NCBI RefSeq assembly: GCF_002910915.1 | Contig: NZ_NEUF01000068.1 | Location: forward strand, 1 to 64,000 | DNA: 64,000 nucleotides | Direction: 5' to 3' | Source of the DNA: Streptomyces sp. SM10 | GTDB taxonomy: Bacteria > Actinomycetota > Actinomycetes > Streptomycetales > Streptomycetaceae | Shown here: positions 24,877 through 32,425 of the stretch, in pieces | How the letters are laid out: every line of letters begins with the position of its first letter | How positions within the stretch are numbered: position 1 is the first letter of the stretch | Position numbers and translations under genes: made by a program | Notes under the pieces: generated by a model | The model's input: only the letters and a program-made list of their open reading frames with translations | Database searches by the model: none | Told to the model about the DNA's origin: nothing

Positions 24877-26652
24877 CTACGGCCTGGCGTAAGGGACACC
24901 GTTTTTGTCGAGCACGGCTTCGATGCGGCCGATGTGCCGTTTGTGGATGGCGCAGATCAACAGCTGCTGTGCTCGGGACCCTGCGACGTAGAGGACGCGT
25001 CGGGCCTCGGTGTTGTAGTCGCCTTCCCAGTCGTCGACAACGTTCCGCTCCGTGGCGGTGTCGGTGCGCAGCCGTTCGGGGACGACCAGTACCACTCCTG
25101 GGTACTGGCGGCCCTTGACGCCATGCACGGTGGAGAAGCGCATGAGGGGTTCGGCGCCGGTGGAGGCGATGCTGGTCCACGTTGCGTCATTCGGAGCTCT
25201 GAAGAGTCCGCCCAGCTCTGAGGTGTTGGGAGGGCGGGTGTCGCCCCAGTCTGCGTCTCGCAGGTAGGTACGGACGTCCGTTGCGAAGGTGTTCCTGGTT
25301 GTGTCTGCCGCGTCGAGGCGCAGTGCCATGCGCACGGCGAAGGCCTCGAGCCAGCGCGGTTCGACGCCTGCCAGTTCGCATTGGGCGTCGAAGCCTTCGC
25401 GTCCCGTTTTCGTCCCCTGGTCGGCGGTGAGGGCGTCGAGCACCGTGCGCTGCACCTGGTCGATGGCCTTACGGCGGGTCCGGGGGTCCGTCGTTCGTGA
25501 TCTGAGGATCTGGCCTGCCGCTGCGATGCGTGCCACCCGGTTGGGTGTGTTGTTGTCGATGCCGGGCACTCCGGCGGCTTTCATGCCGTGGGTCTCGGCG
25601 TGTGACAGCAGGATGAGGTCATCGGCGGTGAGTTTGTTGCGCTCGGCGATGCTGAGGGCGGTGGGCACGATTTCGCCATGCGCCTTGTATTCGACCAGGT
25701 GCACGGGGGTGGGGTTCCAGGAGTTTTCGCCGCGGGCGAGCTCGGTGCGTTGTCCGGACCGCAGCGAGGTGTTGAACGCGCAAATGGCAGGTGTGCTGCG
25801 CCAGTTGTCCCTGAGCTGGATGGGATCGCCGGGAAGGCTGTCGGCGAAGGCCCGCACGCCCTCGGGGGTGGCGCTGCGAAACTCGTAGATCGACTGGTCC
25901 GTGTCTCCGACCATGACGATGCGGATGCCCTGCTGCCGCAGGAACGCGAGGATACGCAGTTCCTCGCGTCCGCAGTCCTGGGCTTCATCGACGATCACCT
26001 CGGCGAAGCGGGAGCGCAGCAGCGGGGCGAGGATCTGCTGCTTGTCAGCTTCCTGCAGCCAGTACTCAGCCAGGCAGCGGGCAGCCACGCAGCTGACGGT
26101 GCCGGCGTTGACGAGGCGGCCGAAGATGTGGGAGGCATGGGCCTCCGCTGCATGTTTTCTTGCAAGGAGCTCTGCGCGGACCATGGGGCTGCCGAAGTCG
26201 CGCGGGATGCGGCTTTCTATCAGGTGGGCGCGGCCGTCCGGGTCGAAGTCGAACCAGTCGAGGTGCAGGTTCTTGGCTCGGCCGATCTGGCTGAGGCGGA
26301 AGCTCGCACTGGGTATGTCGCGCCAGCGTTGCACGTAGTTGGGTCTCTTCCCGAACGCCTTGGCGTACAGGGGGGTGACGATGAAGCGGTGGATGAAGGC
26401 GTCGAAGGTTCCGACGAAGTGGGGTGCTTCGAGGGCTTGTGTGCGCTGCCCGCATCGTTGGCGGACTTCTTCTACCGCTGCGTTGGTGAAGGACAGCAGC
26501 GCGATGCCTCGGCGGTCTTCCTCGGCCGTTCGTTTGAGGAATCGGGCGACCATCGCGCGGGTTTTGCCGGCGCCTGGGCAGGCCACCGCGAACAGGCTTT
26601 CTTCGGCATCGACCAGCGCCTGCTGGTCGATGGTCAGGGGCAGTTCGCTCAC
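24877..26652 (-). CDS. gajB: GajB-like UvrD-type helicase (Gabija)
   Basis: A 591-aa SF1 helicase. Motif I is ACPGAGKTRAM near residue 30, Ia is ALLSFTNAAVEEV, motif II is VIVDEAQDCGREE, motif III is VMVGDTDQSIYEFR, motif IV is LRDNWRSTPAI, motif V is FSTVHGVKGRQYPGVVL, and motif VI is RRVLYVAGSRAQQLL. Its GTG start overlaps the stop of the OLD-family nuclease gene (GTGA, 26649-26652), giving the gene pair that defines Gabija. In studied Gabija systems, GajB senses DNA ends made by GajA and depletes nucleotides, blocking phage replication. It is longer than the Bacillus cereus protein (about 494 aa). Gene symbol by family resemblance. Confidence 0.8.
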   Translation of the reverse strand: MSELPLTIDQQALVDAEESLFAVACPGAGKTRAMVARFLKRTAEEDRRGIALLSFTNAAVEEVRQRCGQRTQALEAPHFVGTFDAFIHRFIVTPLYAKAFGKRPNYVQRWRDIPSASFRLSQIGRAKNLHLDWFDFDPDGRAHLIESRIPRDFGSPMVRAELLARKHAAEAHASHIFGRLVNAGTVSCVAARCLAEYWLQEADKQQILAPLLRSRFAEVIVDEAQDCGREELRILAFLRQQGIRIVMVGDTDQSIYEFRSATPEGVRAFADSLPGDPIQLRDNWRSTPAICAFNTSLRSGQRTELARGENSWNPTPVHLVEYKAHGEIVPTALSIAERNKLTADDLILLSHAETHGMKAAGVPGIDNNTPNRVARIAAAGQILRSRTTDPRTRRKAIDQVQRTVLDALTADQGTKTGREGFDAQCELAGVEPRWLEAFAVRMALRLDAADTTRNTFATDVRTYLRDADWGDTRPPNTSELGGLFRAPNDATWTSIASTGAEPLMRFSTVHGVKGRQYPGVVLVVPERLRTDTATERNVVDDWEGDYNTEARRVLYVAGSRAQQLLICAIHKRHIGRIEAVLDKNGVPYARP

Positions 26653-28601
26653 TGTGCGCCGCCCTGCTGATCGGCCAGGACACCGTGCACGGCGTCGGTG
26701 AGGTACTGCGGTGCCTCGAAGGCTGCCCCGTCCTGGATGGCCAGGGCGACGTCGTGGGCGAACTCGCCCTTGCTGATGAACTTGGCGTGCTTGCAGAGCT
26801 TTTGGTAGAAGCCGAAGGCTCGGCCCTTGGGGTGGGTGAGGATGTCGCCCCAGTGCTGTTGCGATTTCGGGTGCTGCTTGAGGTAGGCGGCCCGGAGGGT
26901 CGGTTCGTTGGCCATCGGGGTGAGGAGGTCGGCCTCGAGGGTGTGGGGTGCCTCCGCGACGATGAGGTGGCCGGCCGCGCCGATGGCGGCAGCATGCTCC
27001 TCCAGGAGCTCCTTGCGGTTGCTGACCTTGGTGCGGTTGCCGATCTGGTCTTCGTCGCCGCCGTCGTCCGTCGTGGCTTCGAGTTCTTCGGCCGGGGGCG
27101 TCTGGTCCGGCTGGCCGTCCTCGCTCTTTTTCTTGGGGAGTTCGGGGTCGGGGTCCCGGTCTGTGATGACTGTCAGCCGGTCCAGCAGCCGGCAGCCGTT
27201 GACTTCTGAGAGCAGCAGGGTGATGTAGGGGGCGAAGTCGACGCTGCCGACGTTGATGATGGTGGCGCCGTGGAAGTCCCGGCGCTGCTTGGCCTGGTCG
27301 TCGCCGTTGAACAGGCAGTGCCGGGCGATGACCGGCAGCAGGACGGCTTCCGCGATGCCTTCGACCAGGACAACACGGCGGGCGAAGAGCAGGCTGGCGC
27401 GGGTGGCATCCAGGTACTGGTTGATCTTCCGTCGCTCGTTGTCGGCCAGATCCAGTTTGGCCAGAGGAAGTGAGTGGGTCTTACGGCGCAGGACCTCGAT
27501 GTCACGCCCCTTGTCGTCCTGGGCGGTCTCCTGTTCGGCGAGGGTGCGCAGGGCGACGACGTTCTCGATGCCGACGCTGCTGGCGAGGTTCGGTGAGTGC
27601 GTGCTGGCGATGACCTGGATCCGCCCGGCCGGCCCCTGCAGGTCGTCGCGGGGTGAGGCCTCGGCCTGTTCGCGCAGGTAGTCCAGGAGCACGGCCTGCA
27701 GCTGCGGGTGGAGGTGGGCTTCGGGCTCTTCGACGAGGAACAGCGTCAGCTCTGCCGACTGGGCCTTGCGCAATTCGAGGATGACGGTCGCGATGAACAG
27801 GAGGTTGGCGTAGCCCAGGCCCGATTCGGCGAGGTCGGCGGGTTCGATCCCGGACTCGGCCATCTTCACGCGCAGGCTGCGAGCCAGGCGGTGCAGTTGG
27901 TACTCGGCGAACGTGACCTGGACGCTCTGCCCCCGGACCGAGTCGGTCAGCTTGCCCAGATGGGTTTGGATCGCGCCGGTCGTGGAGGTGAGGACGTCGT
28001 GATTGGTGAGTTCCTTGAGGGAGTCGTTGGCAGTCGTGCGGAACTTCTCCTGGTCGTCCTCCGTAGTGAGGTACTTGATGATGCGCAGCAGTCGGCTGCC
28101 GTCGGAGGAGTCGAGCTCCCTTTGCGCATCGCGCAGCGGGGCCAGGTAGACGTGCGTGATCTGCTCCCGCTTGGCCGGCTCGGCATCGGGGCCGCCCACG
28201 GGTCCTGCGGTCACGCTGGCCCGCATCTGCTGGCGGACGGGGTCCTTCCAGTAGGTGGTGGTGTAGCTGGCCTGGTGGGTATCGACATCGAGGGCGGTGA
28301 TGTAGTGCGCCCGCTGGGTGTCGGTCAGTCCGTCGTAGGTAGCCGTGAATTCGGCCTCGGCCCCCTCCCGGCCGCGGGACAGGTCGGTGTCTTCGAACCA
28401 GCGGGTGCCACGACGGTTCAGGGGCGTGGTGGCCAGCCGCAGCGATTCGATGACGTTGGACTTGCCGGAGTTGTTCTCGCCGACAAGCAGTGTGATGCCC
28501 GGCTGGAAGTCGACCTTCAGGTCGTAGCAGGACCGGAAGTTCTTGATGCCCAGCCGGCTCAGGTACATCCCGCCCTGCGTCTGGTTATGCCTCTGGTGCA
28601 C
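26649..28601 (-). CDS. gajA: GajA-like OLD-family ATPase/TOPRIM nuclease (Gabija)
   Basis: A 650-aa class 2 OLD nuclease. The ATPase half has YLSRLGIKNFRSC at the start, Walker A GENNSGKSNV, the ABC-type Walker B FLVEEPEAHLHPQ and H-loop VIASTHSPNLAS. The TOPRIM half has VVLVEGIAEAVLLPVIA (catalytic Glu), NVGSVDFAPY and VITDRDPD (Asp pair). These are the marks of GajA, a sequence-specific nickase held in check by nucleotides. GTG 28601 has GGGGGAG seven bases upstream; ATG 28568, where homology begins, is an alternative. An acidic insert near residues 480-520 (EELEATTDDGGDEDQ) lengthens the TOPRIM domain relative to the usual 580 aa. Confidence 0.82.
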   Translation of the reverse strand: MHQRHNQTQGGMYLSRLGIKNFRSCYDLKVDFQPGITLLVGENNSGKSNVIESLRLATTPLNRRGTRWFEDTDLSRGREGAEAEFTATYDGLTDTQRAHYITALDVDTHQASYTTTYWKDPVRQQMRASVTAGPVGGPDAEPAKREQITHVYLAPLRDAQRELDSSDGSRLLRIIKYLTTEDDQEKFRTTANDSLKELTNHDVLTSTTGAIQTHLGKLTDSVRGQSVQVTFAEYQLHRLARSLRVKMAESGIEPADLAESGLGYANLLFIATVILELRKAQSAELTLFLVEEPEAHLHPQLQAVLLDYLREQAEASPRDDLQGPAGRIQVIASTHSPNLASSVGIENVVALRTLAEQETAQDDKGRDIEVLRRKTHSLPLAKLDLADNERRKINQYLDATRASLLFARRVVLVEGIAEAVLLPVIARHCLFNGDDQAKQRRDFHGATIINVGSVDFAPYITLLLSEVNGCRLLDRLTVITDRDPDPELPKKKSEDGQPDQTPPAEELEATTDDGGDEDQIGNRTKVSNRKELLEEHAAAIGAAGHLIVAEAPHTLEADLLTPMANEPTLRAAYLKQHPKSQQHWGDILTHPKGRAFGFYQKLCKHAKFISKGEFAHDVALAIQDGAAFEAPQYLTDAVHGVLADQQGGAQ

Positions 28602-28854
28602 TGGCGCACTCCCCCGTTGCTCGGTGTCTTCTCCCCCCACACATGAGTGGCGTGGACCCCACGAGACCCGCCCGTCACCCCACGCGAACCTTTACACAAT
28701 CTCCACGCGATGAGTGAGCGAACGCGCAAACAGCGGGATGCGCCACGCCTGACGCCCGGGAGTCCCCTCCGCGCACCCTGCAGGATCAGCCACTCTCCTT
28801 CTGCGGTGAGGCAGTTGAGCCCACGGCCGGGGCGGCAGACACCACCACGATCGC

Positions 28855-28889
28855 GTATTGAAGCAACACACAGCGCGTTGCTTCAATAC
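28855..28889. promoter_or_regulatory. Palindromic operator upstream of the HTH gene
   Basis: GTATTGAAGCAAC at 28855-28867 and GTTGCTTCAATAC at 28877-28889 are perfect reverse complements, separated by nine bases. The palindrome is AT-rich against the local GC background and lies 52 bases upstream of the HTH gene. Self-binding by that HTH protein is a reasonable inference. Confidence 0.65.
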
Positions 28890-28940
28890 ACTTGCTGGCG
28901 CCCCAGGCACGGGGGTGTCCCGTCTCCCGAAAGGCCTTCC

Positions 28941-29555
28941 ATGCTGCCCGCGATCACGCTATCCTCCCCGGTTCCCGTCGCGGCCGACACCCTTACCCGG
29001 CCACAGGCCGCGAGCATGCTCGGCATCTCCCCCAACACCGTTGGCAAGCTTCTCAACAGCCAGTTCCTGCCCCACCTTCTGTCGACTCACGTCATAGCGC
29101 TGGCGAATGCGCCCCAGGTTGGGGTAGTCGAAGGCCTTCTGCCTGTGCTGCGCACGGCGGCGGCCGCCCGCCCCGAACGCGCGGGCGACACGCGGGACTT
29201 CATCGGAGATTCTCCGACTCTCTCGGACCCCCAGTTCCTCGAAGCGTCCCGGCAGTGGTGGCGCTGCGACGCCGGCGCGATCGTGAACGCCGGGATCCTT
29301 CCGGTCGCCGTGGCCGGCTGGGTAACCGGTGTGCTGGACATCCAGGGAGTGGAGACGACCGAACGGTTCGGTCCGACCGAAGTACGGCACGCCTTCACCG
29401 CACAGGTCGCCGGCCGCGTCGGGGCGCTGCACGACCGTTCCACGTACCGAGTACTCACGAAGGACGCGACCCTCGCCGCGCTGACGGAGCAACTCCTGGG
29501 AGCACGCGTGCAAGCCGCAGTGTCGGGCGGCCCTATCGCCTACCTGTCCGCCTGA
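28941..29555 (+). CDS. HTH (MerR/excisionase-like) DNA-binding protein
   Basis: A 204-aa protein, ATG 28941 preceded by GAAAGG. Residues about 12-45 (TLTRPQAASMLGISPNTVGK then LLNSQF) read as the excisionase/MerR-type helix-turn-helix of phage and mobile-element regulators, although the usual ISR-recognition motif is replaced. The remaining 150 residues are a helix-rich domain (ASRQWWRCDAGAIVNAGILP) that I do not recognise. A perfect 13-bp palindrome lies upstream, and a hairpin terminator lies 12 bases after the stop, so it is a self-contained transcription unit. It may be a remnant of an integrated element or an autoregulator. Confidence 0.6.
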   Translation: MLPAITLSSPVPVAADTLTRPQAASMLGISPNTVGKLLNSQFLPHLLSTHVIALANAPQVGVVEGLLPVLRTAAAARPERAGDTRDFIGDSPTLSDPQFLEASRQWWRCDAGAIVNAGILPVAVAGWVTGVLDIQGVETTERFGPTEVRHAFTAQVAGRVGALHDRSTYRVLTKDATLAALTEQLLGARVQAAVSGGPIAYLSA

Positions 29556-29566
29556 CTTGGCGCGAG

Positions 29567-29593
29567 GGCCCCGGCACCTCATACGCCGGGGCC
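29567..29593 (+). terminator. Hairpin terminator of the HTH gene
   Basis: GGCCCCGGC at 29567-29575 pairs with GCCGGGGCC at 29585-29593 (9 bp, 9-nt loop), followed by TTC, twelve bases after the stop. Confidence 0.65.
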
Positions 29594-29716
29594 TTCGCCG
29601 CACGCGGCAGCCAAACGGGTGTTGACGGCGGCCGAGCGGCGCGCCCCGGTCGGCCGAGCTCCACTTCTCGGAGCCGTGGCCCGTGGCTGTCAGTCCTGTC
29701 CGGCACACTGCCCCGC

Positions 29717-30232
29717 ATGCTGAATCGAGAAGAAGCCGCTACCGCACGGCAGCGAGTGATGCAGGCGTACGCACAACTGCCGCACGCGGTACCGGACGTA
29801 ACTGCCGCCGACTTACGACGGGCTAACCAACTGGCCTGGGCGGAACTGGAGACGGCAGGCGCGCCCCTGGATGCGCCCGGCGAGCGGATCTACGCTCTCG
29901 GTTTCGTAGGACCTGGGCCAGATCTGAAGGTCGGGCTCACCAGCTCACGAGCGGGGCAGACCGGTAGATCTGGCAGAACTGCCATTGCGCGCATCAAGTC
30001 CCTGGAGCGGGTCAGCATGGCTCACTACACGGTCATGGTGCGGGCCTGGATATCGAGGCCCGTAGCCAACGCCCGCAACTGGGAAGCCAAATCCCTCAAC
30101 GCGCTGGAGCAGCTTGAGGGATCCACGGCGATAGGCGAGTACTTCCGCGGCGTCGACTTCGATGTGGCCCTGGAGATCATCGAAAGCGTCCGCAAGGACT
30201 CCATGACCTCAGTCCGGCGAGGAGGTAGGTGA
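29717..30232 (+). CDS. T5orf172/GIY-YIG-like protein
   Basis: A 171-aa protein. After a 50-residue helical N-terminus, residues 55-170 follow the plan of the T5orf172/GIY-YIG superfamily. A strand (RIYALGFVG) comes first, then LKVGLTS at the position of the second GIY strand, a basic helix with Arg (AIARIKSLERV), a strand with a following NWEAKSLNALEQL helix (Glu), and the terminal GEYFRGVDFDVALE resembling the GEWF motif. If the assignment is right it may bind or cut DNA. The GIY tyrosine motif itself is not strict, so catalysis is uncertain. No ribosome site stands out. Confidence 0.5.
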   Translation: MLNREEAATARQRVMQAYAQLPHAVPDVTAADLRRANQLAWAELETAGAPLDAPGERIYALGFVGPGPDLKVGLTSSRAGQTGRSGRTAIARIKSLERVSMAHYTVMVRAWISRPVANARNWEAKSLNALEQLEGSTAIGEYFRGVDFDVALEIIESVRKDSMTSVRRGGR

Positions 30233-30608
30233 ATGCTGGCACCTACCGACAGGACTACAGCCCCAGCCGCACAGGAGACCGAGCAGGCCAGAAGCCACAT
30301 GCTGACGCCCCCGAGAGGCCGCACGCGGGGCTCTCCTGCGCTTCTGCAGCCTCCCACTCCTCTGCCCGCTTCTTGACCTGCGGGTCATCGGCCACCTTTC
30401 GGGAAGTTGCGTGTCCTCGGTGAGTGCGCCTCGACGAGCTGCCGGGCAGTAAGTCCTCTGGCCGTACTCAGGTCGGCAGCAGTGAGTTGGGCGTTTTGGG
30501 CAGCTACGCGCCAACCCACCGGTAATGCCGCTCTGCCAGGCTGCCCACGGGCGTTGGCTGCTCAAGACCCCCGCAGCGCGGTGGATCAAATCCCCGGTGA
30601 GGTCAGTA
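30233..30608. other. Intergenic region between convergent genes
   Basis: These 376 bases lie between the T5orf172-like gene and the end of the Cys-rich gene. No supported ORF, and no strong hairpin that I can see. Confidence 0.35.
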
Positions 30609-31688
30609 TCAATGCCTACGCCTCGGGCGAGTCCTCGAAGGTGGCATCGAGCACTCCGTATCTGCCACATCATGTGAACTGAACCCCTCGCATGGATGCA
30701 GGCAACGGAAGCACCGCACAGCCCGGCCATTCGGCTGCTGTCCCAGGCTGTGCGCAAGTTCCTGCGCATCAACTTCGATCTTCGCGAATCGGGCTAGGGG
30801 GTCCCTCGGCCGGGACACCAGGCTTACTTCATGGATCTGCGCCTCGGTGGTGACTGGGCGCGGGTAGGCAAGAACACTCTGGCCGTCAGTATGAGAGCAG
30901 CTGCGCCGCCCGCATGCGTTGCAGCTGCCATCCGGAGTGTGGCGGACTCTGAGCTGATACCGGGTATCGAGCATATGCTCGCACTCATCGAGGTCCTTAC
31001 CGCACAGGGAGCAGAGCTGCGTCGCGGTGAATCCGATGGACAGGCCCGATCTGCGATGCATCAGAGACAGAGGGCAGCTATCCCAGTAGCTGCCCTCGCT
31101 GTATTCGACGTCGCATCCGAAGATGCCTCCGACCAGGGCAGCGACGCGATGCGCATGCTGATGCGCCAACTCCGCAAGGTCTGTGTCCTCGAGAAAGTTG
31201 AAGGCGTCGACCGCCCGGGCCAGGGACTGCCTTGCCCAGTCCTCGAGTTGGGGCCACAGTTGCAAAGGCACCTGCGTGAGGGGATCCACTTGCACGGTGC
31301 GAGCCATCGCCTGGTATTGGCGGTGCACAGCTCGGGAAGTCCGCAGCACCACGGCCTCTGCGAGGGTGGGCTCGGCGCGCAGGACATCGCGGGGGCCTCT
31401 CCGCAACCGCTGCTCGGCCCGAGACCATACTCTCGCGAGGTAATCCTGCTGCGCCTTCATGGTATGGAGCCCGCGCCGGTGGATGGCTTCGGTAGTGGCC
31501 TCCCACGACGGAAGCTCTGACAACGGCAAGCTCCAGTTCAGAGACGTGCTGCGACAGCACTGTCCGTACAGGCGCATGGACTGTCTCAGGCTCGCGACTC
31601 CCTCCTGCCTCATCATCGACTGGCGACCTGGCCCGCCGGCCGGTGGCAAGGGGACGCCGGTACGGATGAGACGTCCGGTGAATCTCAT
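30609..31688 (-). CDS. Cys-rich protein coupled to the KAP-CHAT locus
   Basis: A 359-aa protein whose ATG overlaps the stop of the 189-aa gene (ATGA at 31685-31688), so it is the second cistron of that operon. The N-terminal 200 residues are helical (RAEQRLRRGPRDVLRAEPTL). Then come three Cys clusters: LCSLCGKDLDECEHM, SCNACGRRSCSH and CFRCLHPC, separated by about 30-80 residues. This looks like two treble-clef or zinc-ribbon modules. I do not recognise the family. A role in recognising nucleic acid or protein for the adjacent NTPase-protease pair is possible but unproven. Confidence 0.55.
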   Translation of the reverse strand: MRFTGRLIRTGVPLPPAGGPGRQSMMRQEGVASLRQSMRLYGQCCRSTSLNWSLPLSELPSWEATTEAIHRRGLHTMKAQQDYLARVWSRAEQRLRRGPRDVLRAEPTLAEAVVLRTSRAVHRQYQAMARTVQVDPLTQVPLQLWPQLEDWARQSLARAVDAFNFLEDTDLAELAHQHAHRVAALVGGIFGCDVEYSEGSYWDSCPLSLMHRRSGLSIGFTATQLCSLCGKDLDECEHMLDTRYQLRVRHTPDGSCNACGRRSCSHTDGQSVLAYPRPVTTEAQIHEVSLVSRPRDPLARFAKIEVDAQELAHSLGQQPNGRAVRCFRCLHPCEGFSSHDVADTECSMPPSRTRPRRRH

Positions 31689-32254
31689 TCGGGGTTGTCC
31701 GCCGCCCCCGCGTCGTCCGGGGCAGCGGGAGGCAGTGGTGTGGACTCTTGAGCGGACAGAGCATCACGGAGCAGGCCTTCGATGTCTGTGGCCCGGCCGC
31801 TGATCTCCAGACCTCGAATGACGACCTCGTCCCCGTTCCGTGTCACCTCAGCGGCCCTCACCGTCACCGGTGCGGAGTCGATCTGCTGCGATGTGCATTC
31901 GCCCCCGAGGGCGGCTCGAGCCCGGTGCCATACCAGCCGGGCGATACTCTTGGCCACATCGCTGGTGAGGCTGCCCGCGACCGCCACAGCGATGACGGCG
32001 ACCACCTCAAGGGCCCCGTATTCACTGAGATAGCGTCTGTCTTCCCTCGGCAGAGCGAAGTCGACATCTATGCCCTGATTCCGCATCGTCTTGACCAGGC
32101 CGGCCACGTCCTCACGGTAGATACCGACGCCGTCAAGGGTCGTATCCGGGAGCAGGAACAGTCGACTGTCCGCAGGGGCGGCCAGCACCTGCCAGGGCAG
32201 TTCCGGGACATCCCAGGATGTCCTCACGTTCTCAGGCGGGCGGGTGTCAGGCAT
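31685..32254 (-). CDS. Small protein with one hydrophobic helix, divergent from KAP
   Basis: A 189-aa protein. ATG 32254 is chosen because GAGGGGAG lies about 11-18 bases upstream; the open frame continues further but without coding character. After an extended N-terminal part, residues about 75-105 (LEVVAVIAVAVAGSLTSDVA) form a strongly hydrophobic helix. A beta-rich segment follows (VTVRAAEVTRNGDEVVIRGL) with an ILL-type terminal helix. This layout reminds me of effector-associated constant components found with CHAT and trypsin-like effectors, but I cannot confirm it. It is divergent from the KAP gene over 171 bp and overlaps the Cys-rich gene downstream. Confidence 0.55.
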   Translation of the reverse strand: MPDTRPPENVRTSWDVPELPWQVLAAPADSRLFLLPDTTLDGVGIYREDVAGLVKTMRNQGIDVDFALPREDRRYLSEYGALEVVAVIAVAVAGSLTSDVAKSIARLVWHRARAALGGECTSQQIDSAPVTVRAAEVTRNGDEVVIRGLEISGRATDIEGLLRDALSAQESTPLPPAAPDDAGAADNPE

Positions 32255-32425
32255 TGGCAGATCATGCTCCCCTCGTTGCATCCGGTTCTGCCACGAGAGT
32301 AGCGACAGGTGCGTGCCGGTAAGGCGTTTGACTTGCTGCCCACCTGATAGAAGATGGCTGGCCGTCGCCTCTTTGTCAGAAGGCGACGTTACGCTCGCTC
32401 TCTTCGTGACCAAGGACGGTGGGGC

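Noticed and set aside
30209..30772. 187-codon minus-strand ORF between the T5orf172-like and Cys-rich genes
   Set aside because: Overlaps two better genes and has no coding bias of its own.
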